From Trichomonas vaginalis G3 (lineage: Eukaryota > Parabasalia > Trichomonadida > Trichomonadidae), in contig NC_067205.1 of assembly GCF_026262505.1 (NCBI RefSeq), positions 11,160,001-11,224,000 of the forward strand: a stretch of DNA of 64,000 nt, read 5' to 3'. Made by a program: the position numbers and the translations under genes. Shown here piece by piece: positions 48,432 through 56,903 of this stretch. Positions within the stretch are counted from its first letter, which is position 1. Each line of letters opens with the position of its first letter. Below the pieces are notes generated by a model. That model did no database searches and was not told where the DNA came from. It saw only the letters and a list, made by a program, of their open reading frames with translations.

Positions 48432-48656
48432 TTACACCATATTAAAATCATCTCTCTTCAATATTATCTCATAAAAGTTCTCGTTACTGGAGAAAGTCAA
48501 TGAAACGTAAGCGTTCTCACGGGCTTCGCCCTCACCGCTTTGCGGTCTATCTAACTTATTTCTTATATCATCTATACGCTTCAAAATGTCTGAACAATTG
48601 CTAACATCTTCTACAACAGTTATTTCATCATGAATGACCTTCAAGAACAAGCTCAT
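48432..48656 (-). CDS. Polinton small protein, unknown
   Basis: 74 residues, no recognised family. A double hairpin (48521-48546) lies within the coding DNA and encodes the segment around RPQSGEGEARE, as if inserted into the frame. Zero spacing separates it from both neighbouring genes, which points to a compact virus-style unit. Confidence 0.5.
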   Translation of the reverse strand: MSLFLKVIHDEITVVEDVSNCSDILKRIDDIRNKLDRPQSGEGEARENAYVSLTFSSNENFYEIILKRDDFNMV

Positions 48657-49538
48657 TTAATATGCAATTAAAATCATCTCAATAATGAGTCCATCCTTTC
48701 CGTCTTTGGGTAGCACAACATCTTTCATTGAAGAAGGTTCGACAAGTCTTATGTTAAACTTACTGACAAAGTTTGTTATACTATAATGCTTTGGCGGCGA
48801 ATACATATAGTTTGAAAGACATAATATAGATTCTTCAGCAAATTCACTTATACTGGATTTTATAACAATGTTCTCACGAGACCAAATACCACCATTTGAC
48901 AATCTTGTAAGCAATCCTGCTGAACCTTCAACTGTAAACGTCGATGGTAACATTCCACGAAGGTCATCTATTGACATCTTTGAGTCACTGAATTTAAATA
49001 TTTTCTTAAAGCAATCGTCATTATCTAACCATGCAATAGCTTTGAAGTTTTCATTCGAATATACATCTGCTTCATTAAATGTAAAACCTGACTTCTTTGC
49101 AGAGACGACTTTAAAATCTATTGAGTTTGTTTCAAAATTATATGCTATGGTAACTTCTGAAGGTAATGGATGCCCTTCCGCAGTCAGTTGTTCTCTCACT
49201 ACCGTTTGAAGCTTTGTGTTAAAAACTTTCATGTCATCTCCTGTGTCTAGGTTCACATACACAGCAACAGGGAAACTATCTTGCTTCTTTGTTTCATCAT
49301 TATACCTCAAAACATTAAAGTTCTTCAATAATATTGTTCTTCCTGCTGGAATACTTCGAACTTGTCTGATTTCAATAGCTTTCTCACCTCCTATATACTC
49401 TACCCAGTGTCTTGGATATTCATAAGTATACTGACTTTCTTGAATTTTGGTTGGTTTCATCATAACGTGTTCATAGTATATCTTTATACTCTTGTCAGTT
49501 AGACTCGGTGCTATATTCTGAATATTTCTGACTTGCAT
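48657..49538 (-). CDS. Polinton candidate structural protein, unknown
   Basis: 293 residues from the ATG at 49538; the frame extends upstream to 49613 across the divergent promoter, so the inner ATG is better. The sequence is beta-rich (AIEIRQVRSIPAGRTILLKN, FPVAVYVNLDTGDDMKVFN, VTIAYNFETNSIDFKVVS). It sits back to back with the packaging ATPase gene (16 bp between start codons). Position and beta content suggest a capsid-related role, but no signature proves it. Confidence 0.5.
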   Translation of the reverse strand: MQVRNIQNIAPSLTDKSIKIYYEHVMMKPTKIQESQYTYEYPRHWVEYIGGEKAIEIRQVRSIPAGRTILLKNFNVLRYNDETKKQDSFPVAVYVNLDTGDDMKVFNTKLQTVVREQLTAEGHPLPSEVTIAYNFETNSIDFKVVSAKKSGFTFNEADVYSNENFKAIAWLDNDDCFKKIFKFSDSKMSIDDLRGMLPSTFTVEGSAGLLTRLSNGGIWSRENIVIKSSISEFAEESILCLSNYMYSPPKHYSITNFVSKFNIRLVEPSSMKDVVLPKDGKDGLIIEMILIAY

Positions 49539-49554
49539 TTTTAATGGAGATAAA

Positions 49555-50442
49555 ATGAAGCATTTAATACATGACGTAGATGAAGACATGAATGAAAGCA
49601 GTGAAAAGCTCAACAGTTCTCTTATTCTTCCTTTCAGTAAGGACTATGAATTCTGTTCAAATGGCGTTTATTTCTATTGTGGAAAGATGGGGTCAGGTAA
49701 GACATTTAACCTCATTCGTCATATACTCATAACAGAGCGTTTAGGAAACGACTCTTACTATGACCAAATCATTATATCAGCAACTTCAGACTCTATGGAT
49801 TCAACAGCGAAAACATTTATGTCAAAAGTTCAAGCCTCTGTCGTTAAAGTTCCAGACAGTGAACTCATTGAATTTCTTCAACGTTACATTCGACGTAAGA
49901 GGAAATATTATGCCATCGTTGAATTTATACAGTCAGGAATGCAAAAGACTTCTGAGGAGATGGAAAGAATTATTGACAAACACCACTTACGTCAGTACTC
50001 AGGAGTTTACGATATGAAACGACTTACAAACTACATTCTGTCAAAACTTTCAAAATACCCCTTCAAAAAATATCCATCAAACACTTTATTAGTTTGTGAC
50101 GACTTCGCTGGTAAAGGTTTAGTGTCAAAACCAGACTCACCATTAGCGAACATCATAACTAAAGTCAGACATTACCATTTAACTGTAGCAATACTTATGC
50201 AAACATGGAGGTTTTTAGCTTTAAACATAAAACGTCTCATAACTGACTTCGTTATCTTTCAAGGTTTCTCACGTTATGATATTGAACTCATTTGGAAACA
50301 GTCAGGTATAACATTACCTTTTGAAGAAATTTGGGAAGCATATAAGTCTCTCATCTCTCCTCGTTCATACCTTGAGATTCATATCATGACTAATACCATT
50401 AAAGTCAAAAATATTCCATGGGAACGACCAACATTGTTTTAA
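49555..50442 (+). CDS. Polinton genome-packaging ATPase (FtsK/HerA, A32-like)
   Basis: 295 residues. Walker A is GKMGSGKT (about residues 43-50) in the context VYFYCGKMGSGKTFNLIRHI, and Walker B is TLLVCDDFAG (about 182-191). A downstream sensor-like strand VAILMQTWRFL follows. This is the A32/FtsK-HerA ATPase type that pumps DNA into capsids in Polintons, virophages and large DNA viruses. The frame is whole, with all nucleotide-binding residues present. It is expressed divergently from the candidate structural gene at 49538. Confidence 0.9.
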   Translation: MKHLIHDVDEDMNESSEKLNSSLILPFSKDYEFCSNGVYFYCGKMGSGKTFNLIRHILITERLGNDSYYDQIIISATSDSMDSTAKTFMSKVQASVVKVPDSELIEFLQRYIRRKRKYYAIVEFIQSGMQKTSEEMERIIDKHHLRQYSGVYDMKRLTNYILSKLSKYPFKKYPSNTLLVCDDFAGKGLVSKPDSPLANIITKVRHYHLTVAILMQTWRFLALNIKRLITDFVIFQGFSRYDIELIWKQSGITLPFEEIWEAYKSLISPRSYLEIHIMTNTIKVKNIPWERPTLF

Positions 50443-50840
50443 AGTTTAACCTTCAATTGACTGATGGTAAACAAATTCCATGCATCTCTGTCGCCATTTC
50501 TGTTAATATTTTTGCTGTCATTCATATCATCCACTTCTCCATCTGTTAACTTTTGAGGATATGCGTTAGAATAGCTGTTCTTAAATGAAGGCTTTTCACC
50601 TTTGAGAGCATAAACTCTATAACTTTCTGCATACTTTATGTTTGAACCTCCTGAGCCATCATTGACATAAATTTTTATAGGCTTCCACCCTTTGTTCATG
50701 TTCCTGCTTCTTCCCTTAGCTCTTTTGTTCAGTAGTTCTACATCTTTATACACAGCTCCTGTCTCAGTGAATTCAACAATATTTTCATTCGTTAGCTTTA
50801 CATTCAAACCCTTGTCGAGTATATTGTTCATTTCATACAT
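50439..50840 (-). CDS. Polinton protein, unknown
   Basis: About 133 residues if it starts at the Met at 50840. The frame is open to 50957, but that would overlap the start of the divergent gene at 50866. It is convergent with the ATPase gene and overlaps its end by a few bases. The C-terminal half is polar, rich in Asn/Asp/Lys (DGEVDDMNDSKNINRNGDRD). Family not recognised. Confidence 0.45.
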   Translation of the reverse strand: MYEMNNILDKGLNVKLTNENIVEFTETGAVYKDVELLNKRAKGRSRNMNKGWKPIKIYVNDGSGGSNIKYAESYRVYALKGEKPSFKNSYSNAYPQKLTDGEVDDMNDSKNINRNGDRDAWNLFTISQLKVKL

Positions 50841-50865
50841 ATAAAAGGTTTTTATTCTATATGAA

Positions 50866-51480
50866 ATGAGAAGCAAATCCATCTTAGCTGGTGCCGTTAA
50901 TGTTCCAATTGAACCAACATCAAATGTTGACTCACGAACGACAAACAATATTGTCATAAAGAACTATAGTTCAGAGTGTTTGAAAGAACCAGAACCAGAG
51001 CTGAAATCCGTGAATTTAAACACAGCTTCAAACGCTAACGCTACATCAGATGTTAAGTTAGAGTATCCACCACTGGACCAAATTCTTTCAAGAGAAGCCA
51101 ACGACAACCCTTACACAAATGTTCAAACAAATCCTTCAGATAACGTAGACCATTACCTTCTTCAGTTATACCAAACAATTTTACTCAAAGACGATAAGAA
51201 GCTTTTGACAAATCTTATAAGCAAGAACCAAATAATTCTAACAAAGGAGGATTTAGAAAATGTTATATCACGAATAACAGGGAAACAATGTGTCATTGAC
51301 TATCTCGACCCTGAAATCGAATGCTGTGGTCAAACTCCACTATTCATGAAAATAGGTAACATCCGCATCATTGAAACACCAGGAACTACAGGAGTTGAGT
51401 TTAAGTATAAATATTCGAACGAGTATACAAAACTATCTACTGACTATAAACTTTGTTTGAAATATGTTTTAGTAAATTAA
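50866..51480 (+). CDS. Polinton protein, unknown
   Basis: 204 residues. The N-terminal half is Pro/Asn/Ser-rich and probably disordered. Residues 100-200 look folded (LLTNLISKNQIILTKEDLEN, then CCGQTPLFMKIGNIRIIETP). No family recognised. It ends just before a strong pair of GC hairpins that separates it from a convergent gene. Confidence 0.5.
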   Translation: MRSKSILAGAVNVPIEPTSNVDSRTTNNIVIKNYSSECLKEPEPELKSVNLNTASNANATSDVKLEYPPLDQILSREANDNPYTNVQTNPSDNVDHYLLQLYQTILLKDDKKLLTNLISKNQIILTKEDLENVISRITGKQCVIDYLDPEIECCGQTPLFMKIGNIRIIETPGTTGVEFKYKYSNEYTKLSTDYKLCLKYVLVN

Positions 51481-51491
51481 AGCAGTCAGGA

Positions 51492-51524
51492 GGGCTCTTT
51501 GAGCCCATCTTGGCGCTTTGCGCC
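51492..51524. terminator. paired GC hairpins between convergent genes
   Basis: GGGCTC-TTT-GAGCCC (51492-51506) and GGCGC-TTT-GCGCC (51512-51524) lie between the stops at 51480 and 51541. A 3'-end or transcript-separating role is inferred from position. The same paired-hairpin type also occurs elsewhere in the element, so it may be a mobile repeat. Confidence 0.4.
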
Positions 51525-51540
51525 GTTAGTCAAAAAAATT

Positions 51541-51783
51541 TCAAGTTAGCAATTTGTAATATCTATCCAAAACTTCTTCAACAGTATCGAACTCATCTTC
51601 ATAATGCAAACCTAATCTTATTGACTTGGTGCAGTTTTCACTAACACAATATTTTTCTGTTCTCTTGACTGACATAACTAACTCATTTGTTTCATCAAAC
51701 AGCAACAACCAAAGTTCATGACCTAATACATAACATTCATACTTTATATTTTTAGCTCTGAGTTCTCTTGTAAGCTGTTGCAT
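51541..51783 (-). CDS. Polinton small protein, unknown
   Basis: 80 residues (LTRELRAKNIKYECYVLGHE, then LLLFDETNELVMSV). Compact alpha/beta character, no family recognised. It overlaps the 3' end of the upstream gene at 51744 by 40 bp, which supports compact co-organised genes. Confidence 0.45.
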   Translation of the reverse strand: MQQLTRELRAKNIKYECYVLGHELWLLLFDETNELVMSVKRTEKYCVSENCTKSIRLGLHYEDEFDTVEEVLDRYYKLLT

Positions 51784-52508
51784 TTAATATTTTCTAAAAA
51801 GTCAACTTCAACAGTCATTCGCACTGGTGCCTTCAGTTCTACAGGCTCTCCTTGAAAGTCAACAAGTCTGAATTGCATGTCTTTCAAATTATGAGGACTA
51901 ATGCGAACCCATTTACCTAAATGAGTTGCTATGACAGGAACGTTTGGAATGAACATTGAATTGACTGCATAACAGAAGGATTTATATTCTACTGAACCTT
52001 TACTATTAACTCCTGAAATACCTGTGACATTAGCTATTTTAGACTCAATGTACAAACAATTACCATAACATACGTATGGAACAGATTTCATCTCAATCGT
52101 TTTGTCAACACTTTTCAAAGGAAATGTCATATGGTATGCTCCTAAAAGAAGTTGAACTCTATGACTCATTCTTGGTATCTTAAACTCTTTCTCGCTGCTG
52201 AACTTCAATGTTCCCTCAGAAGAGAGTTCGACATCTATGTTGTCAATAGTTTCTTCATTTATGAGAGCATTTAACACTCCAGCAATTTTATCTATTCTAT
52301 ACCCAACTCTGTTAGGAAATGTTATAACACTTCTTTTGTCATCTATTTCAATCTCCATGAAATCTGTTTCATCTGTTATGACAAAAGTTGCGATAGTATT
52401 GAAGTCAACAACTCTGAAAGCAAGCGCTTCATTCTGAAGACCTAAGTTTGTTTGTAGCTTTACTGTCCCGTATTCGTTTGGGTCTGTACTTTGCAAATAG
52501 AACAACAT
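51744..52508 (-). CDS. Polinton candidate minor capsid (penton-like) protein
   Basis: 254 residues, almost entirely beta strands. The C-terminal region (RISPHNLKDMQFRLVDFQGE, then VELKAPVRMTVEVDF) resembles the closing strands of single jelly-roll penton or minor capsid proteins, where a 'LxDxxGxxV' turn is common. The length (about 250) is right for Polinton minor capsid proteins. It is divergent from the fibre-like gene, with 17 bp between the start codons, so the two may share a promoter. Homology is not proven by sequence alone. Confidence 0.5.
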   Translation of the reverse strand: MLFYLQSTDPNEYGTVKLQTNLGLQNEALAFRVVDFNTIATFVITDETDFMEIEIDDKRSVITFPNRVGYRIDKIAGVLNALINEETIDNIDVELSSEGTLKFSSEKEFKIPRMSHRVQLLLGAYHMTFPLKSVDKTIEMKSVPYVCYGNCLYIESKIANVTGISGVNSKGSVEYKSFCYAVNSMFIPNVPVIATHLGKWVRISPHNLKDMQFRLVDFQGEPVELKAPVRMTVEVDFLENIKCNSLQENSELKI

Positions 52509-52525
52509 TTTATTCTCATTAAAAT

Positions 52526-55357
52526 ATGACTATTGCTGCATATGCGTATGAAACAAATGAAGCAAGAAGAGCACATGAACTAGTAAACGAAAACTCAACT
52601 TTAACCATTGAAGGCAATGATTTAGTCATTGACGATGGAAAAACTAAAAAAGTCATTGATTTCGATACTTTTAACACTTATGACCCATTCATTACAATAA
52701 GTAAAGTTCCTATCATAAATGATGGAACGGTGCAATATATAAATTCTACAGTAGATGCCTCATTAGTGAAAGTACTGAATGTTCTCATTGAATTGTTAAA
52801 GAGCTTTCGATTTGACGACAACATTAAATGCCTAAAGAATTTAGTCATGAATGAGAAACAAATTCTCGGCGTTGCTGGTAGCAGTAATGATGTACACCTT
52901 ATGACATTAGAATATTATAACGAACATAAAGATGAACTGAAAGGAGAGAAGGGTGACACTGGACCTCAAGGACCACAAGGAATACAAGGAATTCAAGGAA
53001 TTCAAGGACCTCAAGGCGAAAACGGTTTGGATGGAAAGGATGGAAAAACTGCTAAATCATGGATATGGAACCTTATAAATACTGGTTTAACAGCTGCTTC
53101 ATATGGAGTTCTTCAATACCAAATCGGAAAGATATGGGCAGTACTTGGTGAAGAAGTTTTAGATGACGTTAAAAATGCTTTGAACTTCATTTCAAATGGT
53201 TCGGATACTATTAAAACGTTATCTGGTTGGATGCAAGAAACAAGGAGTCAAATAGATACTGTAAGACGTATAGCAAACAATGCACGTACGGGATTGGATA
53301 CTTTACGAGAAGCACAAAATACACTAAAGGAAGCAAATGATATTCTTGGCTCAGTATCAGACATGCATGAAGATTGGCTTAAAGGTATTGACAAATCTTT
53401 AAAAAATCACAGTCAGTCTATTGCTGACTACAAGAAAAGTATAGATTTTTTACATAGTGCTATGGACGTACATGATGGAAGCATAAGGAACTTACTTAAT
53501 GCTAACAATAACTTACCAGGAACTATTAAAGCATTTATAAAGTCCTTTGTAAAACCTGGTGCTCTAACATTTAGGTCTTTGAGAGCAAGAGCATTGAAGT
53601 CAAGAGATGCAGAAACTCCAACAGAACCTACAGAAGGAACTGAAACAACAGAAACTCCAGAAGAACCACCAAAACCAACAGCTAATGAAATATTGTTCGA
53701 ATATTTTCCAAGGTACTCTGTTCTCATTGCATACATTCAAGAAATACTTAAGAAAGCAGACTTGACTTTAGGAGATGATGAAAGTTCTGTATATCTTTCG
53801 TTCCAGTTTCAAATAGCAGAACTTTTGAGACAGATATGCTTAATGTATGACAACATCTCTGATTTCACAAGATATGATGACGACCATGATCCCGAACACG
53901 GTGAAGAAGAAGTTTTACAAACATCCATTAAGACAGGAAAGGTTTTAACTCAAAGTCTCATTATTGACACTAAAGATGGCGAAGTGGACGTTCTTCAAGA
54001 GCTGAAGAAAAATACTTCTTCGGGAGGTGGTGGTAGGCATGAACTTGAAATAAATGAGATAGAAGAGAAATTAGCCGAAAAAGCAGATAAAAACCACGTT
54101 CATTATATAACTTCAGACGAACAGATTATAACAGACTACCATGGATATTTAACACGAAGTGATGAAGTGAAGACGGAAGATGTTAATGAAAGAAGATATA
54201 AATACATTCGTGCTAAAGGTTATGACATAAGCTGTACTGTACAGTATGACACGGGTAAAGCACCAGAAGCATTTAGTTATAACGATGAAATTTATGCCTC
54301 TACTTTCTCTGTTAACGGTGTATTAGTTGAACCAAGATTTACATTGAGAGTTAAGACAAAAATAACCGTTGAAGATGCTATTAAAAGTAAAGCTGACAAA
54401 GTTGAACTCGAAGCAATGAACAAAGTTTTGAAATCTCATAAACACAACATCTCCGATATAAATGAACTTCAAGCTACATTAGACAGTAAAGCCGACAAAA
54501 ATCATACACATAAATCCTTCACTACTGTTAGAGCAGACGACATAATATTGAACTATGATTTGGGTTCAAGTGCACCTTTAGAGAATCCGAGTACAAGCGT
54601 AAAAGATACTCTTAACAATTTAGATAAGAGTTGCAGGAATATCGAAGATCATGCCAGAAACTTTGAAGCATATGAACTACCATCAATGTTAGACAGTAAA
54701 GCCGACAAAAATCATACACATAAATCCTTCACTACTGTTAGAGCAGACGACATAATATTGAACTTTGACCTTGGTTCAAGTGCACCATTAGAAAATCCAA
54801 GTACAAGCGTAAAAGATACTCTTAACAATTTAGATAAGAGTTGCAGGAATATCGAAGATCATGCCAGAAACTTTGAAGCATATGAACTACCAACAATGTT
54901 AGATAAGAAAGCAGACAAAACAGAGCTTCAAACATTAAAGACAGAAATACTTCAAACATTATATCCTATAGGCTCTATTTATACGTCAATGAATTCAACA
55001 AATCCAGAAACAGTTTTAGGTTTTGGTATGTGGGAGCAGATTGTAGATAAATTCTTATACTGTGCGAACTCTTCAAAGCAAACAGGAGGTTCGAAGAAAA
55101 TTACTGAAGCAAACCTTCCACCGCACACTCATACAGGAACTACAAACACAACAGGTAGTCATTCACATTCAATAACAAAAAGAGGTTATACAAATCTTGC
55201 AGCAGGTTCGGATAGACAGGGAATGCATAGATATGATATTTCAAGTGACCCAGTAGATTCAAGCACAGTATTTTCTGTGGAACCACAGGAAATCATTCAC
55301 ACACTTTCACAACAAATCCAACAGGCTCGGGTGAAGATTATATGCCACCATTTGTGA
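52526..55357 (+). CDS. Polinton fibre-like protein: collagen-like stretch, coiled coils, tail-collar-like end
   Basis: 943-residue open frame. An N-terminal domain is followed by a Gly-X-Y stretch (about 137-170: GDTGPQGPQG, IQGIQGIQGP). Long helical regions follow (about 200-330), then a Pro/Thr linker (TPTEPTEGTETTETPEEPPK). A region containing two almost identical 70-residue units comes next (DSKADKNHTHKSFTT...). A C-terminal segment reads YPIGSIYTSMNSTNPETVLGFG with HTHTG and GSHSHS motifs, as in phage tail-collar and tail-fibre proteins. Such modules form trimeric fibres used for cell attachment. The role as a virion fibre is inferred. It looks nearly whole. Confidence 0.75.
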   Translation: MTIAAYAYETNEARRAHELVNENSTLTIEGNDLVIDDGKTKKVIDFDTFNTYDPFITISKVPIINDGTVQYINSTVDASLVKVLNVLIELLKSFRFDDNIKCLKNLVMNEKQILGVAGSSNDVHLMTLEYYNEHKDELKGEKGDTGPQGPQGIQGIQGIQGPQGENGLDGKDGKTAKSWIWNLINTGLTAASYGVLQYQIGKIWAVLGEEVLDDVKNALNFISNGSDTIKTLSGWMQETRSQIDTVRRIANNARTGLDTLREAQNTLKEANDILGSVSDMHEDWLKGIDKSLKNHSQSIADYKKSIDFLHSAMDVHDGSIRNLLNANNNLPGTIKAFIKSFVKPGALTFRSLRARALKSRDAETPTEPTEGTETTETPEEPPKPTANEILFEYFPRYSVLIAYIQEILKKADLTLGDDESSVYLSFQFQIAELLRQICLMYDNISDFTRYDDDHDPEHGEEEVLQTSIKTGKVLTQSLIIDTKDGEVDVLQELKKNTSSGGGGRHELEINEIEEKLAEKADKNHVHYITSDEQIITDYHGYLTRSDEVKTEDVNERRYKYIRAKGYDISCTVQYDTGKAPEAFSYNDEIYASTFSVNGVLVEPRFTLRVKTKITVEDAIKSKADKVELEAMNKVLKSHKHNISDINELQATLDSKADKNHTHKSFTTVRADDIILNYDLGSSAPLENPSTSVKDTLNNLDKSCRNIEDHARNFEAYELPSMLDSKADKNHTHKSFTTVRADDIILNFDLGSSAPLENPSTSVKDTLNNLDKSCRNIEDHARNFEAYELPTMLDKKADKTELQTLKTEILQTLYPIGSIYTSMNSTNPETVLGFGMWEQIVDKFLYCANSSKQTGGSKKITEANLPPHTHTGTTNTTGSHSHSITKRGYTNLAAGSDRQGMHRYDISSDPVDSSTVFSVEPQEIIHTLSQQIQQARVKIICHHL
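54481..54900 (+). repeat. 210-bp tandem duplication inside fibre-like gene
   Basis: Copy 1 at 54481-54690 and copy 2 at 54691-54900 are nearly identical. The unit is exactly 70 codons, beginning DSKADKNHTHKSF, so the duplication keeps the frame. It suggests recent length change of the fibre shaft. Confidence 0.9.
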
Positions 55358-55426
55358 CTGTATTCGCATGGTACCGCGTTCAATGAACGCGCTTGAGCCT
55401 TGAATAAAATCTTTAACTTTACATAA

Positions 55427-56511
55427 ATGAGCTTGAAAGAAGTATTCGAACAACATCCATGGAGGTCATTTAAGAAATTCAATGAAGCTGCAAAGAGTTG
55501 GGGATTTACTAACAGAGCTGAAGTGAAAAGGTTCTTTGACAAAAATGTTGTACATCAAACAAAAATAAACCCTTACGACTACTTTTTACCATTTACTCCA
55601 ACACTCCTGACGCATACCAATTTGACACTCTCATTCAAAGCAGAAAAGGAGGACATAAACCATTCCTCATCTTCATTAATGTTAACACTCGCAAAGCTTT
55701 TGCGTATATAATGAAAAATAAAGGAACTCGTGAAGTGTTAAGAGTTTTACAAAAGTTTGTAGCAGAACATAGCCCAAGTACTTTAACATCAGACCAAGAC
55801 AGTGCATACCTCAGCAATGAAATCACAGATTTTCTCATTAAGCATAACATAACTCACTACACTACTGAAGACCATAACCATAACATACTTGGCATCATTA
55901 ACCGCTTCATAAGAACGCTCAGAGATTTAAATCAAGAGCGAGACTTTACCGAAGAAACAATGAAACACTTTCTCGAAGTATATAATTCCTCAACACATTC
56001 TACAACAGGACATACACCAAATTCAATGACACAACAACAAGAAGAAAAGTATATACAAAAGAAACGAAGTCAAACACAAAATATCAGAAATTCAACACAA
56101 TTTACCCTCATTCCTGGTACAAAAGTTCGTGTAGTTCTTGACGACAAACCATTGACAAAGAAACGTTTAAGGTTAAGTCGAAATTATTATATCGTAGACT
56201 CTACGCAAGGTAATGGATATCTTATAAAAGCTGCTGACGACTCCATAGCGTTTTACCCTCGTCATAAATTAGTCGAAAGTAGTAATGGCAAACTTGCTGA
56301 AACCATTGACGAAGCAAAGCGAGGAGTGGTTATTGAAATACTTGGCTATAACACAAACGATGACACTTATAAAGTAAGATATGAAGGAGGCGTTGAAGAT
56401 GTTATACCATCTAAGAACTTGAGAGAGTCGAAACCAACACATCTGGGACCATTAGAGCGGGAGTACTGGAAAGACAAAAATATGCCAGAAAGAATAAGAA
56501 AATTCTTCTAA
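55427..56511 (+). pseudogene. Polinton retroviral-type integrase region (broken)
   Basis: The coding region of the Polinton's c-integrase. It shows an N-terminal part, RNase-H-fold catalytic-core features (TLTSDQDSAYLS; HYTTEDHNHNILGIINRFIR) and a C-terminal SH3/chromo-like domain (VVIEILGYNTNDDTYKVRYE, then GVEDVIPSKNL), as expected for Polinton integrases. It is broken. In intact relatives this enzyme inserts the element with a short target duplication. Its place downstream of the fibre-like gene and upstream of the accessory genes is noted for the layout. Confidence 0.8.
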
Positions 56512-56590
56512 ACTTTTTCATTAGATGTAAATCAGACATGAATGAGAACAGTCATGATATCATTAATGGTACCATTTATTTTAACATAAA

Positions 56591-56822
56591 GACGCAAAGC
56601 GGCGAGGACGAAGTCCATGACCAAAAATAATGTTTAGGGTAGATGGTTAGATCTACCCTCATTTCTACCCTCATTTCTACCCTCATTTTTTGTATTTGAC
56701 GGGAATTAATTCTTGATTTCAGGGATTTTTTGACGAAGTGCAAATCTTCACTTCGTCAAAAATAACAGTTATCTACCCTCATTTCTACCCTCAGCCGCTA
56801 AGCGGCGAGACTCAAAGGGTCT
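56591..56822 (+). repeat. hairpin-rich spacer with two paired-hairpin elements
   Basis: GACGC-AAA-GCGGC (one mismatch) plus GGAC-GAA-GTCC at 56591-56616. GCCGC-TAA-GCGGC plus AGACTC-AAA-GGGTCT at 56794-56822. Between them at 56727-56762 is a 14-bp-stem hairpin, TTTTTGACGAAGTG/CACTTCGTCAAAAA. All lie in the spacer between the integrase region and the next gene. Confidence 0.75.
56633..56690 (+). promoter_or_regulatory. AGATCT/CTACCCTCATTT module, copy 2
   Basis: TTTAGGGTAGATGG, then TTAGATCTA, then three CCCTCATTT(CTA) units. Two further units stand at 56771-56792. About 210 bp before the gene at 56904. Confidence 0.6.
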
Positions 56823-56831
56823 TGAATTTTC

Positions 56832-56903
56832 ATGAATTTCCTTAAGATGAAAAAAATAAAGTTAGTTTTATTTTTATTTATTTTTTTATTTTGTATAAAA
56901 GAT
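56832..56903 (+). promoter_or_regulatory. shared AT-rich leader, copy 1
   Basis: Contains TGAATTTCCTTAAGAT and AAAATAAAGTTAGTTTTATT followed by T-rich sequence. It is nearly identical to 57934-58011 and 59497-59554, which precede the KilA-N starts. Here it happens to be open in frame with the gene and would encode a hydrophobic 'signal peptide'. The conservation is at DNA level, so I read it as a promoter/5' leader. Confidence 0.6.

Noticed and set aside
56832-56903. Signal peptide on the protein starting at 56832
   Set aside because: The same DNA is a non-coding leader before two other genes; the hydrophobic reading is a by-product of T-rich DNA.
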